Source: Microbacterium sp. SMR1
Lineage (GTDB): Bacteria > Actinomycetota > Actinomycetes > Actinomycetales > Microbacteriaceae
Direction: 5' to 3'
Length of the DNA: 64,000 nt
NCBI RefSeq assembly: GCF_003289625.1
Contig: NZ_QMBN01000001.1
Span: forward strand, 62,001-126,000
A program made the translations under genes and the position numbers. Positions 43,074-52,180 of the stretch are shown here, in pieces. Position 1 is the stretch's first letter; the number at the start of each line of letters is the position of its first letter. The notes under the pieces are model-generated. The model was not told where the DNA came from. It made no database searches and was given only the letters and a program-made list of their open reading frames with translations.

Positions 43074-44207
43074 TCAGGCCCGCGCGGCGACCTCGCGTGC
43101 CCCGGCGGCCGTGGCGGTCGCGTCGGTCATGATCGCGCGGACGGCGTCGCGGCCCGCGCGGTTGGCTCCGACCGTCGACTGCGACGGGCCGTAGCCGATG
43201 AGGAAGAGCCGCGGCTCGTCGACCGACCGCCCGTTCGCGACCCGGATGCCGCCGGCGGCGGTCCGCAGGCCCAGCGGTGCCAGGTGGGGGATGTCGGCTC
43301 GAAATCCGGTGGCCCACAGGATCGCGTCGGCGCCCTCCAGACGGCCATCTCGCATGCGCACGCCGGTTGGCTCGATCCGCTCGAACTTCGGATGCCGCAC
43401 GAGCACGCCGCGTTGCTGCGCCGACTCCGCCCAGCGATTCCAGTGCAGGCCGGTGACCGAGATGACGCTGCCGGGAGGAAGCCCCTGCCGCACGCGCTCC
43501 TCGACCCCCGCGATGGCCGCGATGCGCGCGGCGGTGTCGAACCCGCCGGCATCCCACCGCAGCTCGTCGCGCGTCACCCAGAAGGTGTCGGCGACGCGGG
43601 AGATCTCGTCGAGCAGCTGGATGGCCGAGATCCCGGCGCCCACGATGACGACCCTTTGCCCGGCGAACTCGTCGGCCGAGACGTAGTCGTGCACGTGCAG
43701 CTGACGGCCAGCGAAGGTCTCGGCTCCCGGGTAGCGGGGCCAGAACGGGCGGCGCCACGTCCCCGTGGCGTTGACGACCCAGCGCGCCGACCATGACCCG
43801 GTGCCCGTCACCACGCGCAGACGACCGCGCGGATCGGCGTCTTCGCGTTCGACGCGCCGCACCTCCACGGGGCGATGCACGCGGAGGTCGAAGCGGCGCT
43901 CGTAGTCGTCGAAGTAGGCCGGCAGCACGGTGCGTGCCGGAGCCCGCGGATCGGCCGGCGGCACGGCGAATCCCGGCAGCTCGTGGATGCCGTTCACGGT
44001 CTCCATCCGCAGTGATTCCCACCGGTGCTGCCAGGCGCCGCCGGGGCCGTCTTCGGCGTCGAGCACGACGAACGTTCGCACGGGTGCATCGGAGGGTGCG
44101 TCTCCGGGGGCGACCGGGACGAACCCGCGACGCCGCAGATGGTAGGCGGCGGAGAGACCGGCCTGCCCTGCGCCGATCACGACGACGTCGACCCGGGCGG
44201 CTTCCAT
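43074..44207 (-). CDS. Flavin-containing NAD(P)-dependent monooxygenase-like protein
   Basis: A 377-residue protein with two dinucleotide-binding motifs: VVVIGAGQAGLSAAYHLRRR at the N terminus (FAD) and RVVIVGAGISAIQLLDEIS near 195 (NADPH). GPGGAWQHRWESLRMET and ATGFRADIPHL match flavin monooxygenase / CzcO-like proteins, while the BVMO fingerprint is incomplete. It may oxygenate small substrates or act as an oxidoreductase. An insert PGDAPSDAPV interrupts the second beta strand of the FAD domain. ATG 44207 was chosen at the Rossmann start. It is divergent from dnaX by 90 bp. Confidence 0.83.
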   Translation of the reverse strand: MEAARVDVVVIGAGQAGLSAAYHLRRRGFVPVAPGDAPSDAPVRTFVVLDAEDGPGGAWQHRWESLRMETVNGIHELPGFAVPPADPRAPARTVLPAYFDDYERRFDLRVHRPVEVRRVEREDADPRGRLRVVTGTGSWSARWVVNATGTWRRPFWPRYPGAETFAGRQLHVHDYVSADEFAGQRVVIVGAGISAIQLLDEISRVADTFWVTRDELRWDAGGFDTAARIAAIAGVEERVRQGLPPGSVISVTGLHWNRWAESAQQRGVLVRHPKFERIEPTGVRMRDGRLEGADAILWATGFRADIPHLAPLGLRTAAGGIRVANGRSVDEPRLFLIGYGPSQSTVGANRAGRDAVRAIMTDATATAAGAREVAARA

Positions 44208-44297
44208 GCCCGGTGCAACCGCGCGCGGGCGCGCGCTGTTCCCGCGGTGGCGGATGCCGACAGGGCCGGTGTCAGCGGTACGCCGTAGTCTGTCTGG

Positions 44298-46604
44298 GTG
44301 ACCACCGCCCTCTACCGCCGCTACCGTCCCGAAGCGTTCGGCGAGATGATCGGCCAGTCGCAGGTGACCGAACCCCTGATGACGGCGCTCCGCTCCGACC
44401 GCGTCGGTCACGCGTACCTCTTCTCCGGTCCCCGCGGCTGCGGCAAGACCACCTCGGCCCGCATCCTCGCCCGCTGCCTCAACTGCGCGCAGGGACCCAC
44501 AGACACCCCGTGCGGCACCTGCGACAGCTGTGTCGAGCTGAGCCGCGGCGGCGGTGGATCGCTCGACGTCGTCGAGATCGACGCGGCATCCCACAACGGT
44601 GTCGACGATGCCCGCGACCTGCGCGAGCGCGCCGTCTTCGCCCCGGCTCGCGACCGCTTCAAGATCTTCATCCTCGACGAGGCGCACATGGTCACGGCTC
44701 AGGGCTTCAACGCCCTGCTGAAGCTCGTCGAGGAGCCGCCGGCGCACGTGAAGTTCATCTTCGCGACGACCGAGCCCGAGAAGGTCATCGGCACGATCCG
44801 CTCGCGCACGCACCACTATCCGTTCCGTCTCGTCGCGCCCGCGGCGATGCTCGAGTACGTGGAGCAGCTCTGCGCCCAGGAGGGCGTGCAGGTCGAAGCC
44901 GGTGTCCTCCCGCTCGTCGTGCGTGCCGGGGGAGGGTCGCCGCGCGACACGCTGTCGCTGCTCGACCAGCTGATCGCCGGCTCCGACGACGGCGCCGTCG
45001 CGTATGAGCGCGCCGTCGCCCTGCTCGGTTACACCCACGCCGAGCTGCTCGACGAGGTCGTCGGGGCGTTCGGCGCCGTCGACGCTGGGGCGGCCTTCGC
45101 GGCCGTCGACCGCGTCATCCAGACGGGCCAGGACCCGCGGCGGTTCGTCGACGATCTGCTCGAGCGCCTCCGCGATCTCATCATCGTCTCGGCGACCGGC
45201 CAGGGCGCATCCGCCGTGCTGCGCGGCGTGTCCGCCGAAGAGCTCGAACGGATGGGACGCCAGGCCGCGCTCTTCGGCACCGACCGTCTCTCGCGCACGG
45301 CCGATCTCGTCGTGACCGCGCTCGACGAGATGTCGGGGGCCACATCACCGCGGCTGCAGCTCGAGCTGCTGGTCGCGCGCGTGCTCGCCGCGGCCCAGCA
45401 CGGCGTTCCCGCAGCCGATCAGGCGCCGGTCGCCGCGGCCCCCGCGTCGCATGCCTCGTCGCCCGCGTCCGCGCCCGCAGCCCCGCCACGCATCGTCACC
45501 CCCGCTCCGGCGCAGGTTCCGGCCTCCGCGCAGCCCGACCGTGCAGCGGCCTCGCCCGCTCCCGCGGCACAGCCGTCCGCGCCGGCGACCGGCGCTGCGG
45601 CGGCCGCATCCGGCTCGGCGGCCGCGGCCCCGGCGGAACCGCGCGATCCGTCGACCGTGACGCTCGCGCAGATGCGCGACGCCTGGCCCGAGGTGCTGCA
45701 GCGTCTCGAGACGATCAGCCGCACCTCGTGGATGATCGCCTCCGTCGCCTCGCCCGTCGCCTTCTCCGAGACCGGCGTGCTCACCCTCTCGTTCCAGAGC
45801 CAGTCCGACGTCCTGCAGTTCAAGAAGCTCAACGCCGGCAAGGGCCCGAGCGAAGACCTGCGCGGCGCGATCCTCGGCGTTCTCGGGGTGCGGGTGAAGT
45901 ACGTCGCTCGTCACGATTCCGACCCCGGCGGCGGACCGGCCCCGGGCGGGCCCACACCTCCGCCTGCCGGCGGGCAGCCCGGCGGCGCTCCCCGGCAGCA
46001 GCCCTCCACGGATCAGCGGCAGCCGGTGCAGGCGCCCTCGTCGCAGCAGGCTCCGGGCGGTCAGCGGGCCGCGGGTGCCGCCTCGGCGCCGGCGGGCGGC
46101 CGCCCGACCGCAACCGCGTCACCCTCCGGCTCCTCCTCCTACGCCGCCCCCGTCACGGAGTGGGCGGTTGCGCCGATTCCGCAGGGCGACCCGGCGCCGC
46201 AGTTCGCGGTGGACGACGAGCCCGAGGATGCCGTCGCGGCGCCCGTGCGCACGCTCACGGCCCCCCACGACGGTGACGTCGACCCGTACCCCGAGCCTCT
46301 GCCGCCCATCGACGAGGAGGACCGCGACTACCCGCCGCCGCCCGTCGACGACTACGCGCCGCTGCCCCCGCGCGCGCCGGTCGCCGTGGAGCGGCCCGCG
46401 GCCGCGCCTCCGACCGCAGACCGGAACGGCTCCGGTCCCGAACGGCCCGCTGCCGCCCCCGTTGCCGCGCCCTCGAACGGTCGAGCGAACGCGGCGCCCG
46501 CGCGGGGCGGGATCGAGCGATACGGCGAGGCGGTCGTGCGCCAGATGCTCGGTGCCACCTTCGTCCGCGAAGAACCCTTCACCTCACCCACGAGATTCGG
46601 CTAA
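44298..46604 (+). CDS. dnaX: DNA polymerase III subunits gamma and tau
   Basis: A 768-residue clamp-loader ATPase. Walker A is FSGPRGCGKTTSARILARCL, zinc-binding cysteines are in CLNCAQGPTDTPCGTCDSC, Walker B/DEAH is IFILDEAHMVT, and sensor 1 FIFATTEPEKVIGTI. Domain III runs to about residue 365. A Pro/Ala-rich stretch of about 75 residues leads to a tau-type domain (TVTLAQMRDAWPEVLQRLET near 455), then a second long Pro/Gln-rich linker before the end. GTG 44298 was chosen. No programmed frameshift slippery site is evident in my reading. It is followed 3 bases later by recR, the common bacterial order. Confidence 0.95.
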   Translation: MTTALYRRYRPEAFGEMIGQSQVTEPLMTALRSDRVGHAYLFSGPRGCGKTTSARILARCLNCAQGPTDTPCGTCDSCVELSRGGGGSLDVVEIDAASHNGVDDARDLRERAVFAPARDRFKIFILDEAHMVTAQGFNALLKLVEEPPAHVKFIFATTEPEKVIGTIRSRTHHYPFRLVAPAAMLEYVEQLCAQEGVQVEAGVLPLVVRAGGGSPRDTLSLLDQLIAGSDDGAVAYERAVALLGYTHAELLDEVVGAFGAVDAGAAFAAVDRVIQTGQDPRRFVDDLLERLRDLIIVSATGQGASAVLRGVSAEELERMGRQAALFGTDRLSRTADLVVTALDEMSGATSPRLQLELLVARVLAAAQHGVPAADQAPVAAAPASHASSPASAPAAPPRIVTPAPAQVPASAQPDRAAASPAPAAQPSAPATGAAAAASGSAAAAPAEPRDPSTVTLAQMRDAWPEVLQRLETISRTSWMIASVASPVAFSETGVLTLSFQSQSDVLQFKKLNAGKGPSEDLRGAILGVLGVRVKYVARHDSDPGGGPAPGGPTPPPAGGQPGGAPRQQPSTDQRQPVQAPSSQQAPGGQRAAGAASAPAGGRPTATASPSGSSSYAAPVTEWAVAPIPQGDPAPQFAVDDEPEDAVAAPVRTLTAPHDGDVDPYPEPLPPIDEEDRDYPPPPVDDYAPLPPRAPVAVERPAAAPPTADRNGSGPERPAAAPVAAPSNGRANAAPARGGIERYGEAVVRQMLGATFVREEPFTSPTRFG

Positions 46605-46607
46605 GCC

Positions 46608-47201
46608 ATGTACGACGGCATCGTCCAGGACCTCATCGACGAATTCGGCCGCCTGCCCGGCATCGGACCGAAATCGGCGCAGCGCATCGCGTTCCACATC
46701 CTGCAGACCCCGACCTTCGACGTCTCGAAGCTCTCGCACCTGCTCGGCGAGCTGCGCGAACGCGTACGGTTCTGCGATATCTGCGGCAACGTGTCCGAGC
46801 AGGACCGCTGCGCGATCTGCCGCGACCCGCGGCGCGACGGCACGTTCATCTGCGTCGTCGAGGACGCCAAGGACGTCGCCGCGATCGAGCGCACCCGTGA
46901 GTTCCGGGGCCTCTACCACGTGCTCGGCGGAGCGATCAGCCCCATCGGCGGCGTCGGCCCCGACGACCTCCGCATCGCGCAGCTCATGCAGCGCCTCGCC
47001 GACGGCACCGTGCAGGAGGTCATTCTCGCCACGAACCCGAACCTCGAGGGCGAGGCGACGGCGACCTACCTCAGCCGCCTCCTGACGACCCTCGAGATCC
47101 GGGTCACGCGCCTGGCATCGGGCCTTCCCGTCGGGGGCGACCTCGAATACGCCGACGAGGTCACGCTGGGCCGGGCGTTCGAGGGACGCCGCCAGCTCTG
47201 A
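46608..47201 (+). CDS. recR: Recombination protein RecR
   Basis: A 197-residue DNA-repair protein. The N-terminal helix-hairpin-helix [19 protein letters not shown], the four-Cys zinc finger ([16 protein letters not shown]), and the Toprim domain ([31 protein letters not shown]) are all in order. With RecO and RecF it loads RecA on gapped DNA. It starts 3 bases after dnaX and is surely cotranscribed. Its last codons form the left arm of a terminator-like hairpin. Confidence 0.97.
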   Translation: MYDGIVQDLIDEFGRLPGIGPKSAQRIAFHILQTPTFDVSKLSHLLGELRERVRFCDICGNVSEQDRCAICRDPRRDGTFICVVEDAKDVAAIERTREFRGLYHVLGGAISPIGGVGPDDLRIAQLMQRLADGTVQEVILATNPNLEGEATATYLSRLLTTLEIRVTRLASGLPVGGDLEYADEVTLGRAFEGRRQL

Positions 47202-47213
47202 CGGCATCCCTCG
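47180..47213. terminator. Hairpin overlapping the recR stop
   Basis: CGAGGGACGCCG (47180-47191) and CGGCATCCCTCG (47202-47213) pair at 11 of 12 positions with a 10-base loop containing the recR stop codon. It lies between convergent recR and oligopeptidase B, and probably terminates both. Confidence 0.5.
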
Positions 47214-47222
47214 AGGTCGGGG

Positions 47223-49382
47223 TCAGGCCTGCTGGTCTGCGAGACCCACGACGTCGAGCAGCCAGGCGAGCTCGAAGGCGCGTTCGCGCCACGAGTTGTA
47301 CCGGCCGCTCACGCCGCCGTGACCGGCGACCATCTCGCACTTCAGCAGCGCGTCGACACCGACCTCGCGCAGGCGGGCGACCCACTTGGCGGGCTCGACG
47401 TACATCACGCGGGTGTCGTTGAGCGAGGTGACCGCGAGGATGCGCGGGTACGTCGCGTCCTCGCGGACGTTCTCGTACGGCGAGTACGACTTCATGTACG
47501 CGTAGACGTCGGGGTCGTGCAGCGGGTCGCCCCACTCGTCCCACTCGATGACCGTCAGCGGCAGGGAGGGATCGAGGATCGTCGTCAGCGCGTCGACGAA
47601 GGGGACCGCGGCGAGGATTCCGGCGAACAGCTCGGGGGCGAGGTTGGCGACGGCGCCCATGAGCAGTCCGCCCGCTGATCCGCCCTCGGCGGTCATCCGG
47701 TCGGGCGAGGTGTAGCCGGTCTCGACGAGGTGGCGGGCGACGGCGACGAAGTCGGTGAAGGTGTTGCGCTTGTGCAGCAGCTTCCCGTCTTCGTACCATT
47801 GCCGCCCCATCTCGCCGCCACCGCGCACGTGAGCGACGGCGAATACGACGCCGCGGTCGAGGAGCGACAGGCGCGCCACTGACATGGCCGGGTCGATCGA
47901 GTGCTCGTATGAGCCGTAGCCGTACAGATGCAGGGCGCGGGGCTGACCGCTCGCCCCGTCCGCGGGGTCTCCGAACGACCGCTTCCAGACGACCGAGACC
48001 GGGATGCGCGTTCCGTCATCGGCCGTCGCCCACACCCGTCGCTGCTCGTAGTCCGCGGGGTCGTAGCCGCCCAGCACCGGCTGGCGCTTGCGCAGCAGCA
48101 GGTCTCCGGTCGCGACGACGTAGTCGTAGACGGTGCCGGGGGTGACGAATGAGCCGTAGCCGAGACGCAGGACGGGCGGCGCCCACTCGGGGTTGCCGCC
48201 GGAGCCCACCGTGTAGAGGGGTTCGTCGAACTCGAGCTCGGTGACCGAGCCCGAGGCGTAGTCGAAGATGCCGAGACGCTGCAGCCCGTCGCGCCGGTAG
48301 CCGAGCAGCGCCCAGTCGCGGAACGTCGAGAGGCCCTCCAAACGGCGTCCCGGCTGGTGGGGGAGCACGACCTCGCGCGCACCCGTCGGGTCTTCGGCCG
48401 AGACCCGCACGAGCTCGAAGTCGAGCGCGTCGTCGTTGTGCAGGACGTAGAGCACATCGGCGCCGTCGACGATCGCGTGCGAGACGGAGTACTCCACGCC
48501 CTCACGGCGAGGCCACACCGAGCGCGGCTCCGCCCGCAGGTCGTCGGCCGGCACGAGGAACTCCTCGCTCGTGATCGACGAGCCGACCTCGATCACCAGA
48601 TACCGGTCGCTGCGCGTGAAGCCGGCACCCACCCAGTACCGTTCGTCGGGCTCGTGGAAGAGGCGTTCGTCGGAGGCCGTGTCGGTGCCGATCTCGTGCA
48701 GCCAGACCGAGTCGGGTCGCCAGGCGTCGTCGACGGTGGAATAGACGACGAACCGGCCGTCCGGTGACAGCGAGGCTCCGGCGAAGGTGCCGGCGATCTC
48801 ATCGGCGAGGTTCTCGCCGCTGGCGATGTCGCGCAGGCGAAGGGTGTACCGCTCGTCGCCCTCGGTATCGACGCCGTACAGCAGCAGCGAACCGTCGGTG
48901 GAGACCTCGAAGCTGCCCAGCGAGAAGAACTCCGCTCCTTCGGCCTCGACGTTGCCGTCGAGCAGCACCTGCTCGCCGGGGACGTCGACGCCGGGTTCGA
49001 GCTGCGGGGGAGTCCAGTCATCGGGTGAGGCCAGGGGAGCGCGGCAGTGGATGCCGTACTGGCTGCCCTCGACCGTGCGGCTGTAGTACCACCAGTCGCC
49101 GCGGCGGCTCGGAACGGACAGGTCGGTCTCGAGGGTGCGCCCCTTGATCTCCTCGAAGATCCGCTCGCGCAGCCCGCTCAGGTGCGCCGTGCGGGCGTCG
49201 GTGTACGCGTTCTCGGCCTCGAGGTGCGCGACGACCTCGCCGGCTTCCTTCTCGCGCAGCCACTCGTAGCGATCGACGAACTCGTCGTCGTGGTGCGTAC
49301 GGCGGTGCTCGCGCACAGCTGCAACGGGGGCCGCCGGCGCGTCGGAGGGGGACGGAGTGGGGATGTCGCGGGTGTCGGTCAC
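47223..49382 (-). CDS. ptrB: Oligopeptidase B (S9A prolyl oligopeptidase family)
   Basis: A 719-residue serine peptidase. A seven-bladed N-terminal propeller (about 80-425) precedes an alpha/beta hydrolase domain. The nucleophile is in TAEGGSAGGLLMGAVANLAP, and the catalytic His in EMVAGHGGVSG near the end. YDPADYEQRRVWATADDG and HLYGYGSYEHSIDP mark the start of the hydrolase domain. Oligopeptidase B cleaves after basic residues in short peptides. The N-terminal 25 residues are Pro/Ala-rich. GTG 49382 is the chosen start. It is convergent with recR. Confidence 0.92.
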   Translation of the reverse strand: MTDTRDIPTPSPSDAPAAPVAAVREHRRTHHDDEFVDRYEWLREKEAGEVVAHLEAENAYTDARTAHLSGLRERIFEEIKGRTLETDLSVPSRRGDWWYYSRTVEGSQYGIHCRAPLASPDDWTPPQLEPGVDVPGEQVLLDGNVEAEGAEFFSLGSFEVSTDGSLLLYGVDTEGDERYTLRLRDIASGENLADEIAGTFAGASLSPDGRFVVYSTVDDAWRPDSVWLHEIGTDTASDERLFHEPDERYWVGAGFTRSDRYLVIEVGSSITSEEFLVPADDLRAEPRSVWPRREGVEYSVSHAIVDGADVLYVLHNDDALDFELVRVSAEDPTGAREVVLPHQPGRRLEGLSTFRDWALLGYRRDGLQRLGIFDYASGSVTELEFDEPLYTVGSGGNPEWAPPVLRLGYGSFVTPGTVYDYVVATGDLLLRKRQPVLGGYDPADYEQRRVWATADDGTRIPVSVVWKRSFGDPADGASGQPRALHLYGYGSYEHSIDPAMSVARLSLLDRGVVFAVAHVRGGGEMGRQWYEDGKLLHKRNTFTDFVAVARHLVETGYTSPDRMTAEGGSAGGLLMGAVANLAPELFAGILAAVPFVDALTTILDPSLPLTVIEWDEWGDPLHDPDVYAYMKSYSPYENVREDATYPRILAVTSLNDTRVMYVEPAKWVARLREVGVDALLKCEMVAGHGGVSGRYNSWRERAFELAWLLDVVGLADQQA

Positions 49383-49476
49383 CGTTCCACGCTAGCGCCG
49401 CGGCCGCCTGATCCGGCCGCTCGGATTCACGGTGACGGCGATGGTGTGGCAGGATTCGATGGTCCGGTTGCCGGAC

Positions 49477-49494
49477 CCTGAACAGACGGTGAAC
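49477..49494. promoter_or_regulatory. Possible PHO box upstream of pit
   Basis: On the minus strand GTTCACC (49494-49488) and GTTCAGG (49483-49477) lie in the same register, 11 bp apart, resembling the 11-bp direct-repeat units (GTTCACC) that PhoP binds in actinobacteria. It is about 90 bases upstream of a phosphate transporter gene. Two units only and one is imperfect, so this is tentative. Confidence 0.35.
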
Positions 49495-49581
49495 TCTTCG
49501 TTCGCGCCCGCCGCTGCCGCGGCATCCCGACCCGTACTCGAGGACCCGCGCTCGCGGGCCCGCACGCACAGAGAGCGCACA

Positions 49582-50826
49582 GTGGAAACCGCTGTACTCA
49601 TTCTTCTGCTGGTCATCGGACTGGCACTCTTCTTCGACTTCACCAACGGCTTCCACGACACCGCCAACGCGATGGCGACGCCGATCGCGACGGGGGCCCT
49701 GAAACCGAAGGTCGCCGTCCTCCTGGCCGCCGGCCTCAACCTCGTCGGAGCCTTCCTGTCCACGGAGGTCGCCAAGACCGTCTCGCACGGCATCATCCAC
49801 GAGGATCAGCTCGCCGCCACCGCGCTGCTGCCGCTGATCTTCGCGGGGTTGATCGGCGCCATCACGTGGAACATGCTCACCTGGCTGCTCGGCCTCCCGT
49901 CGAGCTCGTCGCACGCCCTCTTCGGCGGCCTCATCGGCGCGACCCTCGTGGGCGTCGGCGCGATGGCCATCGACTTCGGCGTCGTGCTGAGCAAGATCAT
50001 CCTCCCGGCGCTGATCGCCCCCGTCACGGCCGGCCTCATCGCCTTCACGGTCACGAAGGTCGCCTACGCCGTGACCCGCCGCCACGACGGAAAGCCGGAC
50101 GGCCGCGACGGGTTCCGCTGGGGCCAGATCTTCACGTCGTCGCTCGTCGCGCTCGCCCACGGTACGAACGACGCTCAGAAGACGATGGGCGTCATCACGC
50201 TCGCCCTCATCGCGGCCGGGTGGCAGAGCGCCGAGCACGCCGAACCGCAGCTGTGGGTCATCGTGGCGTGCGCCGTCACGATCGCGCTGGGCACCTACAT
50301 GGGCGGATGGCGCATCATCCGTACCCTCGGCAAGGGGCTCACCGACGTCAAGCCCGCGCAGGGCTTCTCGGCCGAGGCGTCGACGGCGTCGACGATCCTC
50401 GCCTCGAGCGCGCTCGGCTTCGCGCTGTCGACGACGCAGGTCGCATCCGGCTCGGTGATCGGCTCCGGACTCGGACGCCGCGGCTCGACGGTCCGCTGGG
50501 GCACGGTCGGTCGCATCGCCGTCGGCTGGCTGCTGACGCTCCCCGCGTCGGGCGCGGTCGGCGCCGTGGCGGCGCTCCTGGTCGTGTGGCTCGGCCCGGT
50601 GGGCATCGTCATCGATGCGATCGCCGCCGTCGCGATCGTGCTGGCGCTGTTCCTCCGCTCGCGCCGCAACGAGGTGCACGCGGGCAACGCCATGAGCGAG
50701 GTCGCCGACTCCGGCCTGGCCGTCGACGTGCCCTCCGATCCGCCGCCCACCCGGCGGCAGCGGCGCGCGAAGGCGGCGGCCGCGGCGAAGAACTCGGGCT
50801 CGGAGCAGACGGAGGGCGAGCGATGA
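49582..50826 (+). CDS. pit: Inorganic phosphate transporter, Pit family
   Basis: A 414-residue membrane protein with the PiT family duplication. The N-terminal signature FFDFTNGFHDTANAMATPIA and the second-half AHGTNDAQKTMGVITLALIA are both present, with about ten transmembrane segments. It imports phosphate as a metal-phosphate complex with protons. The C-terminal tail is Lys/Arg/Ala-rich. The start GTG 49582 places the first helix at the N terminus; the frame is open to 49432 but that leader lacks membrane character. The next gene overlaps its stop by 4 bp (ATGA). Confidence 0.92.
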   Translation: METAVLILLLVIGLALFFDFTNGFHDTANAMATPIATGALKPKVAVLLAAGLNLVGAFLSTEVAKTVSHGIIHEDQLAATALLPLIFAGLIGAITWNMLTWLLGLPSSSSHALFGGLIGATLVGVGAMAIDFGVVLSKIILPALIAPVTAGLIAFTVTKVAYAVTRRHDGKPDGRDGFRWGQIFTSSLVALAHGTNDAQKTMGVITLALIAAGWQSAEHAEPQLWVIVACAVTIALGTYMGGWRIIRTLGKGLTDVKPAQGFSAEASTASTILASSALGFALSTTQVASGSVIGSGLGRRGSTVRWGTVGRIAVGWLLTLPASGAVGAVAALLVVWLGPVGIVIDAIAAVAIVLALFLRSRRNEVHAGNAMSEVADSGLAVDVPSDPPPTRRQRRAKAAAAAKNSGSEQTEGER

Positions 50827-51158
50827 ACGTCTCGATCGACTGGTTCGCCTTCGTCCAGGTGTTCGCGGCGGCCATCACGGGCGCCGTGCTCGTCGTCGGC
50901 TTCTACGCACTCGGGCTCCGGATGCTGGTGCGCGCGGGCCGGGTGCCGGTGGTGACTCCCGCGGAGTTCACCGACGCGATCGCCGTCATCAGCGAGAAGC
51001 AGGCGCGCCGTCACGCGAAGGCAGCGGCCAAGGCGGCGAAGAAGAATCCGCTGACGGCGGGGCAGAAGAGGATCGCGCTCGTCACGGCCTACGGCGCCTT
51101 CGCCCTGTGCGGTCTCGCCGTCCTCGGCGGCATCGTCCTCATCGTGGCGGGACGGTAG
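50823..51158 (+). CDS. Small membrane protein cotranscribed with pit
   Basis: A 111-residue protein with an N-terminal helix (FAFVQVFAAAITGAVLVVGF), a Lys/Ala-rich loop (KQARRHAKAAAKAAKKN) and a second helix (LVTAYGAFALCGLAVLGGIV). It has no known domain I recognise. The start overlaps the pit stop as ATGA, so it is translated with pit and may be a regulatory or stabilising partner. Such small partner genes are frequent behind pit in actinobacteria. Confidence 0.8.
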   Translation: MNVSIDWFAFVQVFAAAITGAVLVVGFYALGLRMLVRAGRVPVVTPAEFTDAIAVISEKQARRHAKAAAKAAKKNPLTAGQKRIALVTAYGAFALCGLAVLGGIVLIVAGR

Positions 51159-51181
51159 GACCCCCGGCATAGGCTGTGGCC

Positions 51182-52129
51182 ATGACCTCAGCAGTGCCGT
51201 CGGACGGTTCCACGCAGCCCCGCGACCGCGCGGCATCCGTGCGTTTCGGGCGTCACGAGCCCGCGGCGCACGTCCTCGTCCATGTCAGCGACACCCACCT
51301 GCTGGCGGGCGGGGCCGCGCTCGGCGGGCGCTACGACGTCGAGGCCAACCTCGCCGCCACGCTCGCGGCGATCGAGCGCACCGGCGTCCGACCCGACGCG
51401 CTGGTCTTCACCGGTGACCTGACCGACCTCGGCGAGCCGGACGCCTACCGCCGCCTCCGCGACGCGGTCGAGCCCGTCGCGGACCGCTTGGGTGCACCGG
51501 TCGTGTGGGTGGCCGGCAACCACGACGAGCGCGACGCGATGCGCGTGGGGCTGTTCGGCGGGCCCCCGACGCAGGAACCGCTGACCGGGGTCTGGGATCT
51601 GGCGGGCCTGCGCCTGATCGCCCTCGACTCCACGGTGCCCGGCTGGCACCACGGTGAGATCGACGCGTGTCAGCGCGACTGGCTGCGCGAGATCCTCGCG
51701 GAGCCCGCGCCCCAGGGCACGATCCTCGCGATGCATCACCCGCCGCTGCCCAGCCACGTGCCCTTCTTCGACATCCTCGAGCTGCGCGACCAGGACGCCC
51801 TCGCCGAGACCATCGCGGGAACGGACGTGCGCGGCATCCTCGCGGGTCACCTGCATTACTCCACGTCCGGCACCTTCGCGGGGATTCCCGTCTCCGTCGC
51901 CTCCGCCACGTGTTACACGATGAACCTCCAGCGCCCGCCGCAGGCGGTCAACGGCATGGACGCCGGCCAGGCGTTCCAGCTCGTGCACGTCTACGACGAG
52001 GTGATCACCCACACCGTCGTGCCCGTCGTCGAGGCTCCGACCGGCGAGTACTTCTCCGCCGAATGGGTCGCCGACATGGCGCGGTTGTCGCCGCAGGAGC
52101 GTCTCGAGGCGTTTTCGCGCAAGCGCTGA
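51182..52129 (+). CDS. Metallophosphoesterase, cAMP phosphodiesterase-like (CpdA/Icc)
   Basis: A 315-residue metallophosphoesterase of the Icc/CpdA type. The metal site is seen in order: VHVSDTHLL (D, H), FTGDLTDLG, AGNHDERDAM, MHHPPLPS and LAGHLHYSTSG. Homologues hydrolyse 3',5'-cAMP or related phosphodiesters with two metal ions. ATG 51182 is used; GTG 51176 is two codons upstream in frame. It lies 23 bp after the small pit-linked gene and upstream of aspA. cAMP specificity is inference. Confidence 0.87.
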   Translation: MTSAVPSDGSTQPRDRAASVRFGRHEPAAHVLVHVSDTHLLAGGAALGGRYDVEANLAATLAAIERTGVRPDALVFTGDLTDLGEPDAYRRLRDAVEPVADRLGAPVVWVAGNHDERDAMRVGLFGGPPTQEPLTGVWDLAGLRLIALDSTVPGWHHGEIDACQRDWLREILAEPAPQGTILAMHHPPLPSHVPFFDILELRDQDALAETIAGTDVRGILAGHLHYSTSGTFAGIPVSVASATCYTMNLQRPPQAVNGMDAGQAFQLVHVYDEVITHTVVPVVEAPTGEYFSAEWVADMARLSPQERLEAFSRKR

Positions 52130-52180
52130 CTAGGCTGGGACCGTCCCTCCCATCGCCGTGAGACCCACAAGGACCAGCGC

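Noticed and set aside
40294..44022. 1242-residue open frame on the minus strand
   Set aside because: Antisense of the GH65 and flavin genes; Arg/His-rich, no domain or ribosome-binding site, typical of high-G+C shadow frames.
44298..46604. Programmed frameshift in dnaX giving separate gamma and tau
   Set aside because: I saw no A-rich slippery heptamer with a downstream stem; one full-length product is assumed.
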